Shown here in pieces: positions 1 to 7,930 of a stretch of 64,000 nucleotides of DNA. The translations under genes and the position numbers were made by a program. A model generated the notes under the pieces. That model made no database searches. It saw only the letters and a program-made list of their open reading frames with translations, and had not been told where the DNA came from. The DNA comes from an uncultured Bacteroidales bacterium (GTDB lineage: Bacteria > Bacteroidota > Bacteroidia > Bacteroidales > Paludibacteraceae): the NCBI GenBank assembly GCA_902799705.1, contig CADCBP010000004.1, positions 1-64,000 on the forward strand, written 5' to 3'. The stretch's first letter is position 1; every line of letters begins with the position of its first letter.

Positions 1-36
1 CGATTTGATTTGTTCTATGGTCATGTTGTATGTCAT
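1..36 (-). CDS. Start of an unidentified gene downstream of the sigma factor (partial)
   Basis: The ATG at 34-36 on the minus strand overlaps the TGA of the sigma-factor gene in the ATGA arrangement typical of translational coupling. Only 12 residues (MTYNMTIEQIKS) lie inside the window. In Bacteroidota the gene behind an ECF sigma factor is often an anti-sigma factor or a small helper protein, but nothing in these 12 residues identifies it. Confidence 0.4.
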   Translation of the reverse strand, partial: MTYNMTIEQIKS

Positions 37-518
37 AACTTTGCAGTCAGTTCTTTTAATGTTTTTCTTGCTCTCGATAGCAAGGTATAAATGTTTTCGC
101 GACTGAAATGGGTCAGTTCTTGTATCTGTTCGATCTCCAGTCCGTCAATGGTGCGTAATCGTAAAATAATTTGTTGGTCGCTTGGCAGTTTGTCAATCAG
201 TTGTATTACTGCGTTGAGGTCACTTGCCGCTTCAATCTGATTTTCGGTGTTGTGGTCTAAAAGCGTCTCAAGGGTTTCGTCATCTGCTTGTGCACTTCTG
301 GACTTGAGACGGTCAAGGCAGTTGTTCCGCACCATCGTTAAAACAAACGGAAGTGGTGGTTTGTCCGGCTCTATGGTGTCACGCTTGACCCATAACTCGG
401 AGTACACATCTTGCACGCAGTCACGCGCCTCGTCACGGTTACGGAGTAAGTTGTATGCCAATGCATACATCTTTCCGCTGAACGGCAAATATATTTGCGT
501 GAACTGCTCGTGCATCAT
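33..518 (-). CDS. ECF-type RNA polymerase sigma factor (sigma-70 family)
   Basis: The 161-residue product has the size and two-domain plan of an extracytoplasmic-function sigma factor. Region 2 lies at about residues 8-50 (LAYNLLRNRDEARDCVQDVY, the core- and -10-binding helices). Region 4 lies at about residues 107-158 (KLPSDQQIILRLRTIDGLEI followed by a helix-turn-helix ending LLSRARKTLKEL). No extra domains are present. Either of the two adjacent Met codons (518 or 515) may be the start. A promoter lies about 90 bases upstream at 606-637. The stop overlaps the next gene. Its target regulon cannot be read from the window; a link to surface or nutrient-uptake genes would be typical but is inference. 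Confidence 0.9.
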   Translation of the reverse strand: MMHEQFTQIYLPFSGKMYALAYNLLRNRDEARDCVQDVYSELWVKRDTIEPDKPPLPFVLTMVRNNCLDRLKSRSAQADDETLETLLDHNTENQIEAASDLNAVIQLIDKLPSDQQIILRLRTIDGLEIEQIQELTHFSRENIYTLLSRARKTLKELTAKL

Positions 519-605
519 ACTCTTTTGAATGGCTTTCTATATGTAATACGATTTTCTTGCCCAAATCTTACAACCACACTTCATTTTTTTTTCCGAAAAA
601 CTGCA

Positions 606-637
606 CAAAGGTACAATATTTTTTCGAGATATGCAAA
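606..637 (-). promoter_or_regulatory. Bacteroidota-type promoter of the sigma-factor gene
   Basis: On the minus strand a TTTG box (complement of 634-637), exactly 20 bases, then TACCTTTG (complement of 606-613). This matches the TTTG/TAnnTTTG consensus of the phylum's primary sigma factor. It predicts a leader of about 80 bases for the sigma-factor gene. Confidence 0.65.
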
Positions 638-1065
638 TAATTTGGGGATTTATATGCGCGTGTGTGTGATATATGGTGTGCCTGATATATCATGTGTAGT
701 CTTGTCTTATAAATCGGAATATTTTTGCCTATGTCAAAAAACTATCGTAACTTGGTGTTGATGCATACGCGAACATCATTAAACTATTACACGCGTCCCC
801 AACGCGCGTCCACGCAATAGGCAATCATTTTTGAAAAGTAGCTACCGGTAAACCGGTTTCTCTCCGCTGCATACCCATAAAATACGTAGACCTTTCTCCA
901 AATCCATAAAAAAAACACAGATTTGGCTGAGTGTCTCCCCGTAATTTCCTCACAATAGCGTAAAATAATGCATTTAAATATCTGTCGAATTGCAAGATAA
1001 TGCATTCTGAGACGCTGATCTTTTGTAAAATAATGCATTTTAAACACAAAAAAGTGCCGTAAGCT
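638..1065. other. Gene-free AT-rich stretch with three phased ATAATGCATT repeats
   Basis: I see no convincing gene between the sigma-factor promoter and the 5S promoter. The notable content is three copies of ATAATGCATT at 965-974, 997-1006 and 1030-1039, spaced 32 and 33 bp, just upstream of the 5S rRNA promoter. The core AATGCATT is a palindrome. A second small symmetry (GATATAT ... GATATATC) lies near 678-700. Open readings on either strand here lack recognisable protein features. Confidence 0.35.
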
Positions 1066-1098
1066 ATTGCATAATTCAAAAAAAAGCAGTACTTTTGC
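1066..1098 (+). promoter_or_regulatory. Promoter in front of the isolated 5S rRNA gene
   Basis: ATTG at 1066-1069, 20 bases, then TACTTTTG at 1090-1097. The spacing equals that of the other promoters in the window. The start of transcription would be near 1104, giving a 5S precursor leader of about 55 bases. Confidence 0.5.
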
Positions 1099-1160
1099 AT
1101 TCCTTAACAAAATATAATGAGCAGAGAAAAATCCAACATAGGAATTGATATTGTAAGATA

Positions 1161-1271
1161 TATGGTGGCTATAGTACTGAGGTTCATCCTTCCCCATTCC
1201 GAACAAGGTCATTAAAATCAGTAACGCCGATGGTACTGCACTGGGTTGTGGGAGAGTAGGTCGCTGCCATG
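1161..1271 (+). rRNA. rrf: 5S ribosomal RNA (isolated copy)
   Basis: The conserved 5S blocks are present in order: the loop CCCATTCCGAACA (1194-1206), the CGCCGATGGTACTGC block (1225-1239) and GTGGGAGAGTAGGTCGC near the 3' end. Helix I forms between ATGGTGGC at the 5' end and GCTGCCAT at the 3' end (with GU pairs). Helix II forms between GTACTGA and TCAGTAaC with one bulge. The length of about 111 bases is normal. No 23S sequence lies upstream, so this copy stands apart from an rRNA operon and has its own promoter. The segment between loops (AAGGTCATTAAAATC) is somewhat diverged from the usual GAAGTTAAGC. Confidence 0.85.
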
Positions 1272-1625
1272 TCGGGCAACTAACAAAAATGAGTTATCTG
1301 AAAGTTTTGGAAGTCCCGCAGAACTACAGGTATAAACAAAAGATCTATTAGAAAAATGATGAAAAAATATTTTTCGTAGGTTGAGTTTAGTGATGTAACT
1401 CGACCTACATATTTAAAAGAAAATTCACTAAAAAAGTGGCTGTACATAATAATGTTGTGCTTAAGTTTCCACACAATAACAGTGGATTTTATTAATTTCA
1501 AGTAGTCTGATTCGTCAAATCATGTCGAATATTATACCAATTTATTGGGAGCATATTTAGATGTAACAGATGAAGAAATGTAGAAAGGTATATTTACCTT
1601 AGAGTGACATACACTCGCAGTGGTT
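1272..1625. other. Gene-free stretch after 5S, with a possible short coding remnant
   Basis: No intact gene is visible. In the forward frame from 1507 to 1617 a protein-like reading (HVEYYTNLLGAYLDVTDEEM, then a stop, then KGIFTLE and a second stop) may be a decayed gene end, but it is too short to identify. The rest is AT-rich. Confidence 0.2.
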
Positions 1626-1666
1626 GGCGGAGTTTCTCCGCAAGGGAACTCCGCCGGCCTTTATTT
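1626..1666 (+). terminator. Rho-independent terminator
   Basis: A perfect 9-bp stem pairs GGCGGAGTT (1626-1634) with AACTCCGCC (1647-1655), followed by GGCCTTTATTTT. It would end transcripts from the 5S region before the small gene at 1691. Confidence 0.6.
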
Positions 1667-1690
1667 TAATAACACACTATAACATCTTTT

Positions 1691-1903
1691 ATGCTAACCC
1701 CAATTCAAAAAGAGACCTTCAAAGAGTTCTTGAGCCAAATATTTCCTAAAGAACAAGCAGAGTATGAGACACTAATGTTTGATTTAGGATATGCCATCGG
1801 TGCGAAAGATAATAATGGCATTAAGGATGCATGTGCACGTTTGGTAAGTAAGGGTATCCCAGAGGAGCGTATTAAACAACTAATTGACGGTATTCTTGAT
1901 TGA
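1691..1903 (+). CDS. Small hypothetical protein, 70 residues
   Basis: I do not recognise this family. The 70-residue product is acidic and predicted to be helical, with no signal peptide, membrane segment or cysteines. It starts MLTPIQKETFKEFL and contains a Gly-rich turn (LGYAIGAKDNNG) between two amphipathic helices. The last helix (PEERIKQLIDGILD) is the type often used for dimerisation. The reading frame is clean and the gene sits alone between the terminator at 1626-1666 and the promoter at 1969. No promoter with the usual consensus is visible directly upstream, which lowers confidence that it is expressed. Confidence 0.5.
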   Translation: MLTPIQKETFKEFLSQIFPKEQAEYETLMFDLGYAIGAKDNNGIKDACARLVSKGIPEERIKQLIDGILD

Positions 1904-1968
1904 AACAAGAAACAAAATACTCTTGTTTGTATCAAAATTATTAAATCTGCATGAAAAGTGCAGATTTA

Positions 1969-2001
1969 TTTGTATATGTCAAAATAATTTAGTATCTTTG
2001 C
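1969..2001 (+). promoter_or_regulatory. Promoter of the lipoprotein operon
   Basis: TTTG at 1969-1972, 20 bases, then TATCTTTG at 1993-2000. An inverted repeat, GCACCC (2000-2005) and GGGTGC (2011-2016), straddles the expected transcription start. It could be an operator, or a 5'-end hairpin if transcription starts early. Confidence 0.7.
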
Positions 2002-2026
2002 ACCCGATTAGGGTGCATTGAATAAA

Positions 2027-2281
2027 CTGGTCACAATGTGACCAGTAACAAATTGACATAAAAAGGCGCAAAGCGTTGCGCAATAACATATTAAATAATT
2101 AAGCAGACTATTATTTCGCGTTTACCGAAAGCGTCAGAAACTTTAAAGGGTATAAATGCACAGAAATAATATGTGGCAGCATACTATAGGTATGCCTGTC
2201 CTCGTGTATAATAGATGCTCACTATTAGTGGGTTTCTTATACGAGGACAAAGGCTCCCTTCTGACGCTGCCTTGGTAACGC
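2027..2281 (+). ncRNA. Structured leader RNA (locus A) of the lipoprotein operon
   Basis: About 350 bases separate the promoter from the first start codon, and they fold well by eye. Hairpin 1: CTGGTCAC/GTGACCAG (2027-2045). Hairpin 2: GCGCAA/TTGCGC (2066-2081), inside a 27-bp element (2066-2092) repeated exactly at 10530-10556. A long-range stem joins 2118-2139 to 2259-2281 (GCGTTtACC with GGTAACGC, and AGCGTCAGAA with TTCTGACGCT). It encloses hairpins GCATAC/GTATGC (2178-2195) and GTCCTCGtgTATAA/TTATACGAGGAC (2198-2248). The closing stem and enclosed hairpins resemble the outline of a 6S-like or cis-regulatory RNA, but I cannot assign a family. It could also be a separate small RNA. Confidence 0.45.
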
Positions 2282-2358
2282 GATAGGAAACTCACTTTTC
2301 ATATCGTTGCGGATTAATAGTTTTGCGCATAATGAAGTAACTATAAAATCTACACAAT

Positions 2359-4050
2359 ATGAAAAAACAATTGGTATTCTTCCTTCTTTTGTTAATTGCA
2401 AATTCCATATTTGCATTTGAGAAAGTTCGTGAGGTGGCATATAAACCATCGTATTATAGTGATTTTCTAAAGCACTTAAATTTCTCATGTAGGGATGTAT
2501 ATGACTTAAATTATTTCGTCGGCGACACAATAACCATTCAGTATGCTAATACCAAAGGGTTGGCAGAAGCATCATATTATTCTTCGTATTCCACGTCTGA
2601 GAGTGAGAGCGAGCAGCAATTATCGCAAAAAGCATTTTCTTTATTAACACCTGATACTATTTGGATTAAGCAAAGTAAAAAGCCCAAAGAGGGGAAACAC
2701 TATCTGGTGTTTCATCAATATAAAGCGAGTTACCACATGGATGGCAAAAGAGCAATAGTAGATGATACCACTCCTATAGAGAGTATTATTGGACATCAAT
2801 TTGTTGTTGATGAGATTATGCCATCGGCTGCAATACTTACCTCAATGTCGGATGGGGTAAAGATAAAATTACATTTGTCCTTTTTAAACGAGTACTATCT
2901 TTTTAAATCCAACAAGCTCGCAAGGGAAATGCACCGGATATTAGGGAGAAAGTTATACACTCAAAAGTCAGGGTTCTACACTAAGTATACAAAGCAGTAT
3001 AACATTTACACCGTCACCGGCATTAAATCTTTCGTCTTCTTTAACGGAAATGTTAAAATCAACCTTGCCATCACTCCATCTCTTTCCAGAGGCGCAGAAT
3101 TAGTGACACAAAATCAGTATAGAAAAGATTCTCTTTTGACAGCCGAATATAACAAACGCTACGAAATAAATTATTACGTAACACCCAACATTAAGTATGA
3201 CGAAGATAAATTAGGTCATATAACAGATTATAAACATAGTGGGCGCGTTGGCATATTGGCAAAAACACATAGTTGCAGCGTAGGACAAGCAATATATCAA
3301 GGGCGCTTTGAAAAAACATCGTATATAGAAGATGGCACTTGCATTACAATCGCCGGTGTTGATACTATTTTAGATAAGGTATACTATAAGGCTATAGACG
3401 GGAGAAAGGTTTTTTATATCGAGGAGAAGAATGTATATTTTATTTGGGACTCGTATTTCTTCAATGATCACACAGATGAGACTGCATATATAAATGCTTT
3501 ACGAACATCTTCAAAGGATGTACAAGATGCTTTCTTTGAATACACCAAGTCACGAGAATATGAGCTTTACCTCGATGATATAGAGACTATCCATAAATTT
3601 GAGAAGCAATACGCAAAATACGGTATTTTTATGGAAAAATGTAAACCATATCAAGATTATTCGACAGTGGGTCTAGAATTTAACATCGTTAACTACTCTA
3701 AGAAAACAATAAAATACATTGAACTAACAACTACTGCGTACAACTCGGTCATGGACCCTGTATCCACTAAAACAGTAAAAGGAATAGGTCCTGTGTATCC
3801 AGGAGACAAAGCCGAGTTTGATTTTGAGAATGTGTGGTATTCAAGCATCATAGCGACACACAGACCCAAGAGCATCGTGATAACTTATATGGATAATACA
3901 AAAACTACGATTAAAGCAAATGATATAGACAAGATAACACCTGACTTGGATTATTCTTCAGCGTTGGACAACATAGATGCTTATAGTAATCTCAAGAGTG
4001 GCTTATACGACCCTCAAACTGGCAAATATAGTGAGTACCCAAGACCATAA
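2359..4050 (+). CDS. Secreted hypothetical protein, first gene of lipoprotein operon
   Basis: A 563-residue exported protein. Residues 1-19 form a classical Sec signal peptide (MKKQLVFFLLLLIANSIFA) with no lipobox. The mature part is Tyr- and Lys-rich and of no family I can name. Near the C-terminus, about residues 440-530, there is a beta-rich module (NYSKKTIKYIELTTTAYN ... GIGPVYPGD ... FENVWYSS) seen in many exported Bacteroidota proteins. The gene opens an operon with 11-20 base gaps between genes. The bases before its start (AAAATCTAC-CAATATGAAAAA) are almost identical to those before the next gene at 4063, suggesting a duplicated translation-start segment. Confidence 0.75.
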   Translation: MKKQLVFFLLLLIANSIFAFEKVREVAYKPSYYSDFLKHLNFSCRDVYDLNYFVGDTITIQYANTKGLAEASYYSSYSTSESESEQQLSQKAFSLLTPDTIWIKQSKKPKEGKHYLVFHQYKASYHMDGKRAIVDDTTPIESIIGHQFVVDEIMPSAAILTSMSDGVKIKLHLSFLNEYYLFKSNKLAREMHRILGRKLYTQKSGFYTKYTKQYNIYTVTGIKSFVFFNGNVKINLAITPSLSRGAELVTQNQYRKDSLLTAEYNKRYEINYYVTPNIKYDEDKLGHITDYKHSGRVGILAKTHSCSVGQAIYQGRFEKTSYIEDGTCITIAGVDTILDKVYYKAIDGRKVFYIEEKNVYFIWDSYFFNDHTDETAYINALRTSSKDVQDAFFEYTKSREYELYLDDIETIHKFEKQYAKYGIFMEKCKPYQDYSTVGLEFNIVNYSKKTIKYIELTTTAYNSVMDPVSTKTVKGIGPVYPGDKAEFDFENVWYSSIIATHRPKSIVITYMDNTKTTIKANDIDKITPDLDYSSALDNIDAYSNLKSGLYDPQTGKYSEYPRP

Positions 4051-4062
4051 AATCTACGCAAT

Positions 4063-4416
4063 ATGAAAAAGATTATCCCAATTTTACTACTTGTCCTTGG
4101 TACATGCTTATTTACAGCATGTGACAACAAAAAGGAATTGTACAAACAAGTAGATTACTTTGTAGAGCAACTTGACACATACTACGAGCACTATGATATG
4201 TTCGGCAAGCATCGAACAAAAGTAGTGTGTGGTGATCGTGTTTATTCTGTAACGCCTATGGGTAGATTAATCAACGTAAAGATTGAAGATTACGTTCCGG
4301 ATTCCGATTATGAAAAACTATGCAAAGCGTTAGAGAAACACTATAAAGGAGATAGACGAGTTAACGAAGTCTATATCTGCCAAGCAGGAACAATAATGGT
4401 TGATTGTAGAAATTAA
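4063..4416 (+). CDS. Small lipoprotein, 117 residues
   Basis: Residues 1-20 are a lipoprotein signal (MKKIIPILLLVLGTCLFTAC) with the lipidated Cys at 20. The mature region of about 97 residues is mixed helix/strand with several charged pairs and two further Cys. I do not recognise the family. It lies 12 bases after the first gene and 11 bases before the next, so it is co-transcribed. Its start context repeats that of the 2359 gene. Confidence 0.65.
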   Translation: MKKIIPILLLVLGTCLFTACDNKKELYKQVDYFVEQLDTYYEHYDMFGKHRTKVVCGDRVYSVTPMGRLINVKIEDYVPDSDYEKLCKALEKHYKGDRRVNEVYICQAGTIMVDCRN

Positions 4417-4427
4417 TCTTTGATAGT

Positions 4428-5114
4428 ATGAAAAATATCATGTTAGTCTTAATGGTTGTAGCGGCTGCTCTTGGCCAATGTGCAACTGAGAATAAACAAG
4501 ACGAAGTCCCTGTCGAGGATGTAAAGGCACAAACACTTACAGCCGTTCAAAATGATAGTTATTTCTATTACATGAATAAAACGGTAGAGGCGTTTGGTGT
4601 TACTTCTTATAGTGATATACGAATTGAGTCTTGGGATGATATTCCTGTGGATACACTCACGATGAATGACATGTATAAATTTAAGGAGCACAAGGCTTGT
4701 ATAAAAATGATACATGCAACTTTTGATGTTGTTGATCCTCAAGTGGAATATGAGTGGAGTCTTAAATATCCCGAAGAGTATTCGATGCAGCAGCGTAATA
4801 ATCTTAAACGAAAGTATGATGCTGCGTTGCAAAACAAAGAAGATGCGTTGAGCGAATTAAATAAGTGGAGGGATATATTAAAAGATAGTATAGGAAAAGA
4901 TACTGTAGTATATCTTGTCTATCATTTTGTAGAAGCTGCTACTGACCGCAAAGGAGAAAATGAGTACTTTGATTATTCGTATAGTTATTACAATTGCATA
5001 GGCCATAAAGTGGATACTGTGATTGCAATTGGTGATGATTTAGAGACACATAAACAATCTGAGAAATATTGGGAATGGATTGTAGAACTACCATATTTGA
5101 ACAAAATGAAATAA
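4428..5114 (+). CDS. Lipoprotein, 228 residues (paralogue group with 5135 and 6703 genes)
   Basis: Signal peptide with a lipobox ending at Cys18 (ALGQC). The mature part has a segment WDDIPVDTLTMNDMYKF matched by WNKHPIDTITKDDIYRY in the protein from 6703. It is followed by a long helical, probably coiled-coil region, and ends in a strand-rich domain (VVYLVYHFVEAATD ... VDTVIAIGDD) that again has a counterpart in the 6703 product. The function is unknown; the family reads as an operon-internal duplication. The lipid anchor places it in the outer or inner membrane, facing the periplasm or surface. Confidence 0.65.
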   Translation: MKNIMLVLMVVAAALGQCATENKQDEVPVEDVKAQTLTAVQNDSYFYYMNKTVEAFGVTSYSDIRIESWDDIPVDTLTMNDMYKFKEHKACIKMIHATFDVVDPQVEYEWSLKYPEEYSMQQRNNLKRKYDAALQNKEDALSELNKWRDILKDSIGKDTVVYLVYHFVEAATDRKGENEYFDYSYSYYNCIGHKVDTVIAIGDDLETHKQSEKYWEWIVELPYLNKMK

Positions 5115-5134
5115 CTTATAACACTCATACACCT

Positions 5135-5857
5135 ATGAAAAAGACATTTTTACTATTAGGAATTCTTTTTATTGCTTTTGGCTGTGCCAAAGACGAAAAT
5201 GCCGCTGTAAAAAGCGATTTCCAGAAATATGTAAATGAAAATTTCGACAACCCCAAAGATTTGGAGTCTATTATTTCAATCAGCCAATGTGAGACGGTCG
5301 TGTTTGACTCTATGTTGATGGATGCGAAGCACTATATGACAGACTATAAACAGACAGAAGAACATCTTGATAGTATTCATGAAGCCCTGTTTAATAGAGT
5401 GCAAGATATAATTGAGAATAATTATCGGGTTACACGTTTTATTCAAACGCATCAGGATTACTCATGTGTTAGAACGTTATTAGGCAATCTAAGTGCTGAT
5501 GTAAATATCAAAATGGATAAAATAACAAAAGGCACGACGGCATATGAACGACTAGAAAAAGAATTAAATGACTCAACTGTTCAATATAACATATTTACAA
5601 AACAACTGGTAAAATATAGGGTGCAGAAAGATAACGATATGAAGATTGATTCTATATTCTATGTTACATGCAACAATGGCGCTCCGTATTTCCGCAAAAA
5701 GGATATAAAAGCTTCTGATTTTGGAGGCAATGCTATAGTTATTGTTGATCTTGTGGCTAATGACTTGATGAATGATTATCGCATATTAGTTGAACGGTCA
5801 CGACTTTTGTCCGAAGCTGAGAGTGCCTTGGATGTAATAATGGAATTGGCAGAGTAA
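5135..5857 (+). CDS. Lipoprotein, 240 residues
   Basis: The start at 5135 is chosen because MKKTFLLLGILFIAFGC gives a standard lipoprotein signal (Cys17), whereas the upstream in-frame Met at 5069 lies inside the preceding gene. The mature protein is strongly helical, with a long charged segment (about residues 70-170) likely to form a coiled coil. It ends in a short strand-rich part (DSIFYVTCNNGAPYF ... AIVIVDLVAND). Its overall plan follows the proteins from 4428 and 6703, so a distant paralogue is likely. The gap to the preceding stop is 20 bases. Confidence 0.6.
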   Translation: MKKTFLLLGILFIAFGCAKDENAAVKSDFQKYVNENFDNPKDLESIISISQCETVVFDSMLMDAKHYMTDYKQTEEHLDSIHEALFNRVQDIIENNYRVTRFIQTHQDYSCVRTLLGNLSADVNIKMDKITKGTTAYERLEKELNDSTVQYNIFTKQLVKYRVQKDNDMKIDSIFYVTCNNGAPYFRKKDIKASDFGGNAIVIVDLVANDLMNDYRILVERSRLLSEAESALDVIMELAE

Positions 5858-5874
5858 TATTTAATAATGGTATT

Positions 5875-6690
5875 ATGAAAAACAAATTGTTCTTATTAGT
5901 GAGTACTCTTGCCCTTGTACTCGTATCATGCTCATCCACAACTACAAATGAGGAGTATGAGAAAATGAACCTAAAAGGTCATGTCAAAACGATAAAGGAA
6001 GCGCAGTATGATGTGGACTATGTGGGAAGAGAAGTTATTAACAAACGACTTAATTTCTATACTACCTATGAATTTGACAAAAGCGGCCGTCTCTTGAGTA
6101 AAACTTCTTCTGGTGATGAGGGGGAACGTGTTAGAGAGCAATATGAGCTTTCACATGATACTCTGTATAAGAAACTCTACTATTCGGGAGAATTGCAAGA
6201 AAGAATAGAATGCCAAATTATCAATTCAAAGGGACTCGTGACATCAAGTTTTGATTTGAGAAATGGCGTTCAATCTTCGCTAAAAACCTATGAATATAAC
6301 AATCAAAACAAAACCGAGAAGATTATTCATTGGAATAATGATGGTTTTATCGGTAGTATCGCAAAATACGTATATGATAAGAACGGTTATTTAGTAAGAA
6401 TCGTTTCCTGTAACGAAGCCGGTGATAGTATTTGGACTTTCTATAATTATGTAAATGATGAAAATGGACGTCCTCTGAAAACAAGAGTTCAATTTGCTCC
6501 AGATGGCTATCCCAGAATTATTACAAAAAGATATAATGAGTTTGGAGATATAACATATGAAGAATTCCCTGGTTGGTGGGAATGGAAATACAAATATACG
6601 TACGATAATCACAACAATTGGGTTACTCAGATTCGTAAGGATGAGGATGATGAATATCAATACACGGAAAGGGAATACATCTACTATTAA
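5875..6690 (+). CDS. Lipoprotein with YD/RHS-like repeats, 271 residues
   Basis: The signal peptide ends in a lipobox (LVLVSC, Cys19). The mature part is built from repeated beta-hairpins such as YEFDKSGRLLSKTS, YVYDKNGYLVRIVS, YNEFGDITYEE and YTYDNHNNWVTQI. These resemble single RHS/YD or YwqK-type repeats common in exported Bacteroidota proteins. The likely role is surface or periplasmic beta-sheet scaffolding; no catalytic motif is visible. It lies 17 bases after the preceding gene and 12 before the next. Confidence 0.65.
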   Translation: MKNKLFLLVSTLALVLVSCSSTTTNEEYEKMNLKGHVKTIKEAQYDVDYVGREVINKRLNFYTTYEFDKSGRLLSKTSSGDEGERVREQYELSHDTLYKKLYYSGELQERIECQIINSKGLVTSSFDLRNGVQSSLKTYEYNNQNKTEKIIHWNNDGFIGSIAKYVYDKNGYLVRIVSCNEAGDSIWTFYNYVNDENGRPLKTRVQFAPDGYPRIITKRYNEFGDITYEEFPGWWEWKYKYTYDNHNNWVTQIRKDEDDEYQYTEREYIYY

Positions 6691-6702
6691 AATTATTCTC
6701 CT

Positions 6703-7344
6703 ATGAAATATCGTAGCATAATTGCTCTCTTTTTATTTGCTCTATTATTGACGTGTTGTACTTCAAAAGAAGAACAGGTTACAGAGCAATATATAAATGC
6801 CAATTTAGAAGAACTGTTCGCTAACACCGATTGTTCTGTCAAGGTTTCTAACTGGAATAAGCATCCTATTGACACAATAACGAAGGATGATATATATCGC
6901 TATTATATCCGCAAACTACGTGGTGAAGCAGAGTATAATAGGAAATTAAGAGATGTTTGTGGAGATCTGATAAGTTCCTGTCAAGACATCATCCGACACT
7001 CCAGAAATTTAGGAGTTAGCTATTCGTGGATATTAGACGATAAACGCAAAGCAGAACGCGATTATTCCAAACACAATAAACTGTACCTTGAGGCGTTAAA
7101 ATCAGTAGAGGCGTTGGAAATGAAAGTGGATGGTGACGAATTATTCATATTGGCATATCCATTTTCCGTTACACTTACTACCCATGATGAGTTTTTAGAA
7201 CAAGACGTAACCTCGCAGGTCTCATGCTATAGTTATATAAAAATAGCAACGGATGAAGTTATTGCAATACTCTTTGGTGATGAATATGAAAGAGACTTGT
7301 CGATGATTCCACTATCTCTTGTTCTTGACGAGGAAGATTGGTAA
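6703..7344 (+). CDS. Lipoprotein, 213 residues, last gene of operon
   Basis: The signal peptide carries two adjacent Cys (LLLTCC, 18-19), either of which could be lipidated. The mature region shares the WNKHPIDTITKDDIYRY motif and the later helical and strand-rich order with the 4428 product, supporting tandem duplication. It is followed within 25 bases by a strong terminator at 7366-7395, marking the operon end. The function is unknown. Confidence 0.65.
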   Translation: MKYRSIIALFLFALLLTCCTSKEEQVTEQYINANLEELFANTDCSVKVSNWNKHPIDTITKDDIYRYYIRKLRGEAEYNRKLRDVCGDLISSCQDIIRHSRNLGVSYSWILDDKRKAERDYSKHNKLYLEALKSVEALEMKVDGDELFILAYPFSVTLTTHDEFLEQDVTSQVSCYSYIKIATDEVIAILFGDEYERDLSMIPLSLVLDEEDW

Positions 7345-7365
7345 TCCATTCTTCAAACAACTTCC

Positions 7366-7395
7366 AACGCGACACCACAAGTGCCGCGTTTTTTC
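7366..7395 (+). terminator. Rho-independent terminator of the lipoprotein operon
   Basis: AACGCGaCAC pairs with GTGcCGCGTT across a CACAA loop (one mismatch), followed immediately by TTTTTC. Confidence 0.85.
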
Positions 7396-7705
7396 TTATT
7401 CACTCCATCACATTTTCACACATCTTTGTATCTTCTTTTTGTTGTATTGATTTTATAAAAGCCCCCCTTTTAATAAGGTCTTCGCTACGCTCAGGGTTGT
7501 GTTTATTATTTTATATGCCCTTTTTCATAGCTGTTCCTCTGCGTTCAGCCGTAGTATAAAAATCGGTGGCTCCTTCTGCGTAGTAGCCCCCTAACCATTA
7601 CCGCGAAGGATGCGATTATCTTGCCTCATTGCATTACCCACTTTTCCGTATGCCTCCGGGGTACCCTGTGCCCGAAGCTGAGCGGCTTACACCGTCTCAG
7701 TAGAA

Positions 7706-7930
7706 GTCATATTCCCGCAGGTCATCGAGGAGCTCAAGAAACTCGGCCGTCCGGATATCATGGTTACTGCCGGCGGTGTCATCCCCGCGCAGGACTACGA
7801 CGTCTTAGCCGCAAGGGCACGATTAACTTCGTTTTTCCTCTACAAAGCCGGTGTCGCCGCCATCTTCGGTCCTGGTACACCGGTTGCATACTCCGCGAAA
7901 GTGGTGATGCAACTCCTGATGCAGGAATAA
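7706..7930 (+). pseudogene. Fossil of methylmalonyl-CoA mutase C-terminus
   Basis: The frame reads VIPQ-like residues, then EELKKLGRPDIMVTAGGVIP, AQDYD, and after an odd stretch LYKAGVAAIFGPGTP and a final KVVMQLL. This is the cobalamin-binding C-terminal domain of methylmalonyl-CoA mutase (family pattern GGVIPPQDYxxLxxAGVxxIFGPGT). About 75 residues remain of a protein that is normally above 700. A short insertion (VLAARARLTSF) replaces the usual single residue after QDYD, and its DNA is one arm of an inverted repeat. No start codon or upstream domain survives, so this is a relic, not a gene. Confidence 0.7.

Noticed and set aside
638..1160. Possible 23S rRNA 3' end upstream of 5S
   Set aside because: No conserved 23S blocks can be recognised in this AT-rich stretch.
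787..1212. Minus-strand open reading frame overlapping the 5S rRNA gene
   Set aside because: It runs through the 5S gene and the repeat region and has atypical composition; no domain is visible.
1507..1617. Protein-like reading with two stops after the 5S gene
   Set aside because: Too short and without a recognisable family; described only as a possible remnant.
2156..2278. A 40-codon reading frame inside the structured leader of the lipoprotein operon
   Set aside because: The segment is better explained by extensive base pairing. The peptide has no recognisable features, although a leader peptide cannot be excluded.
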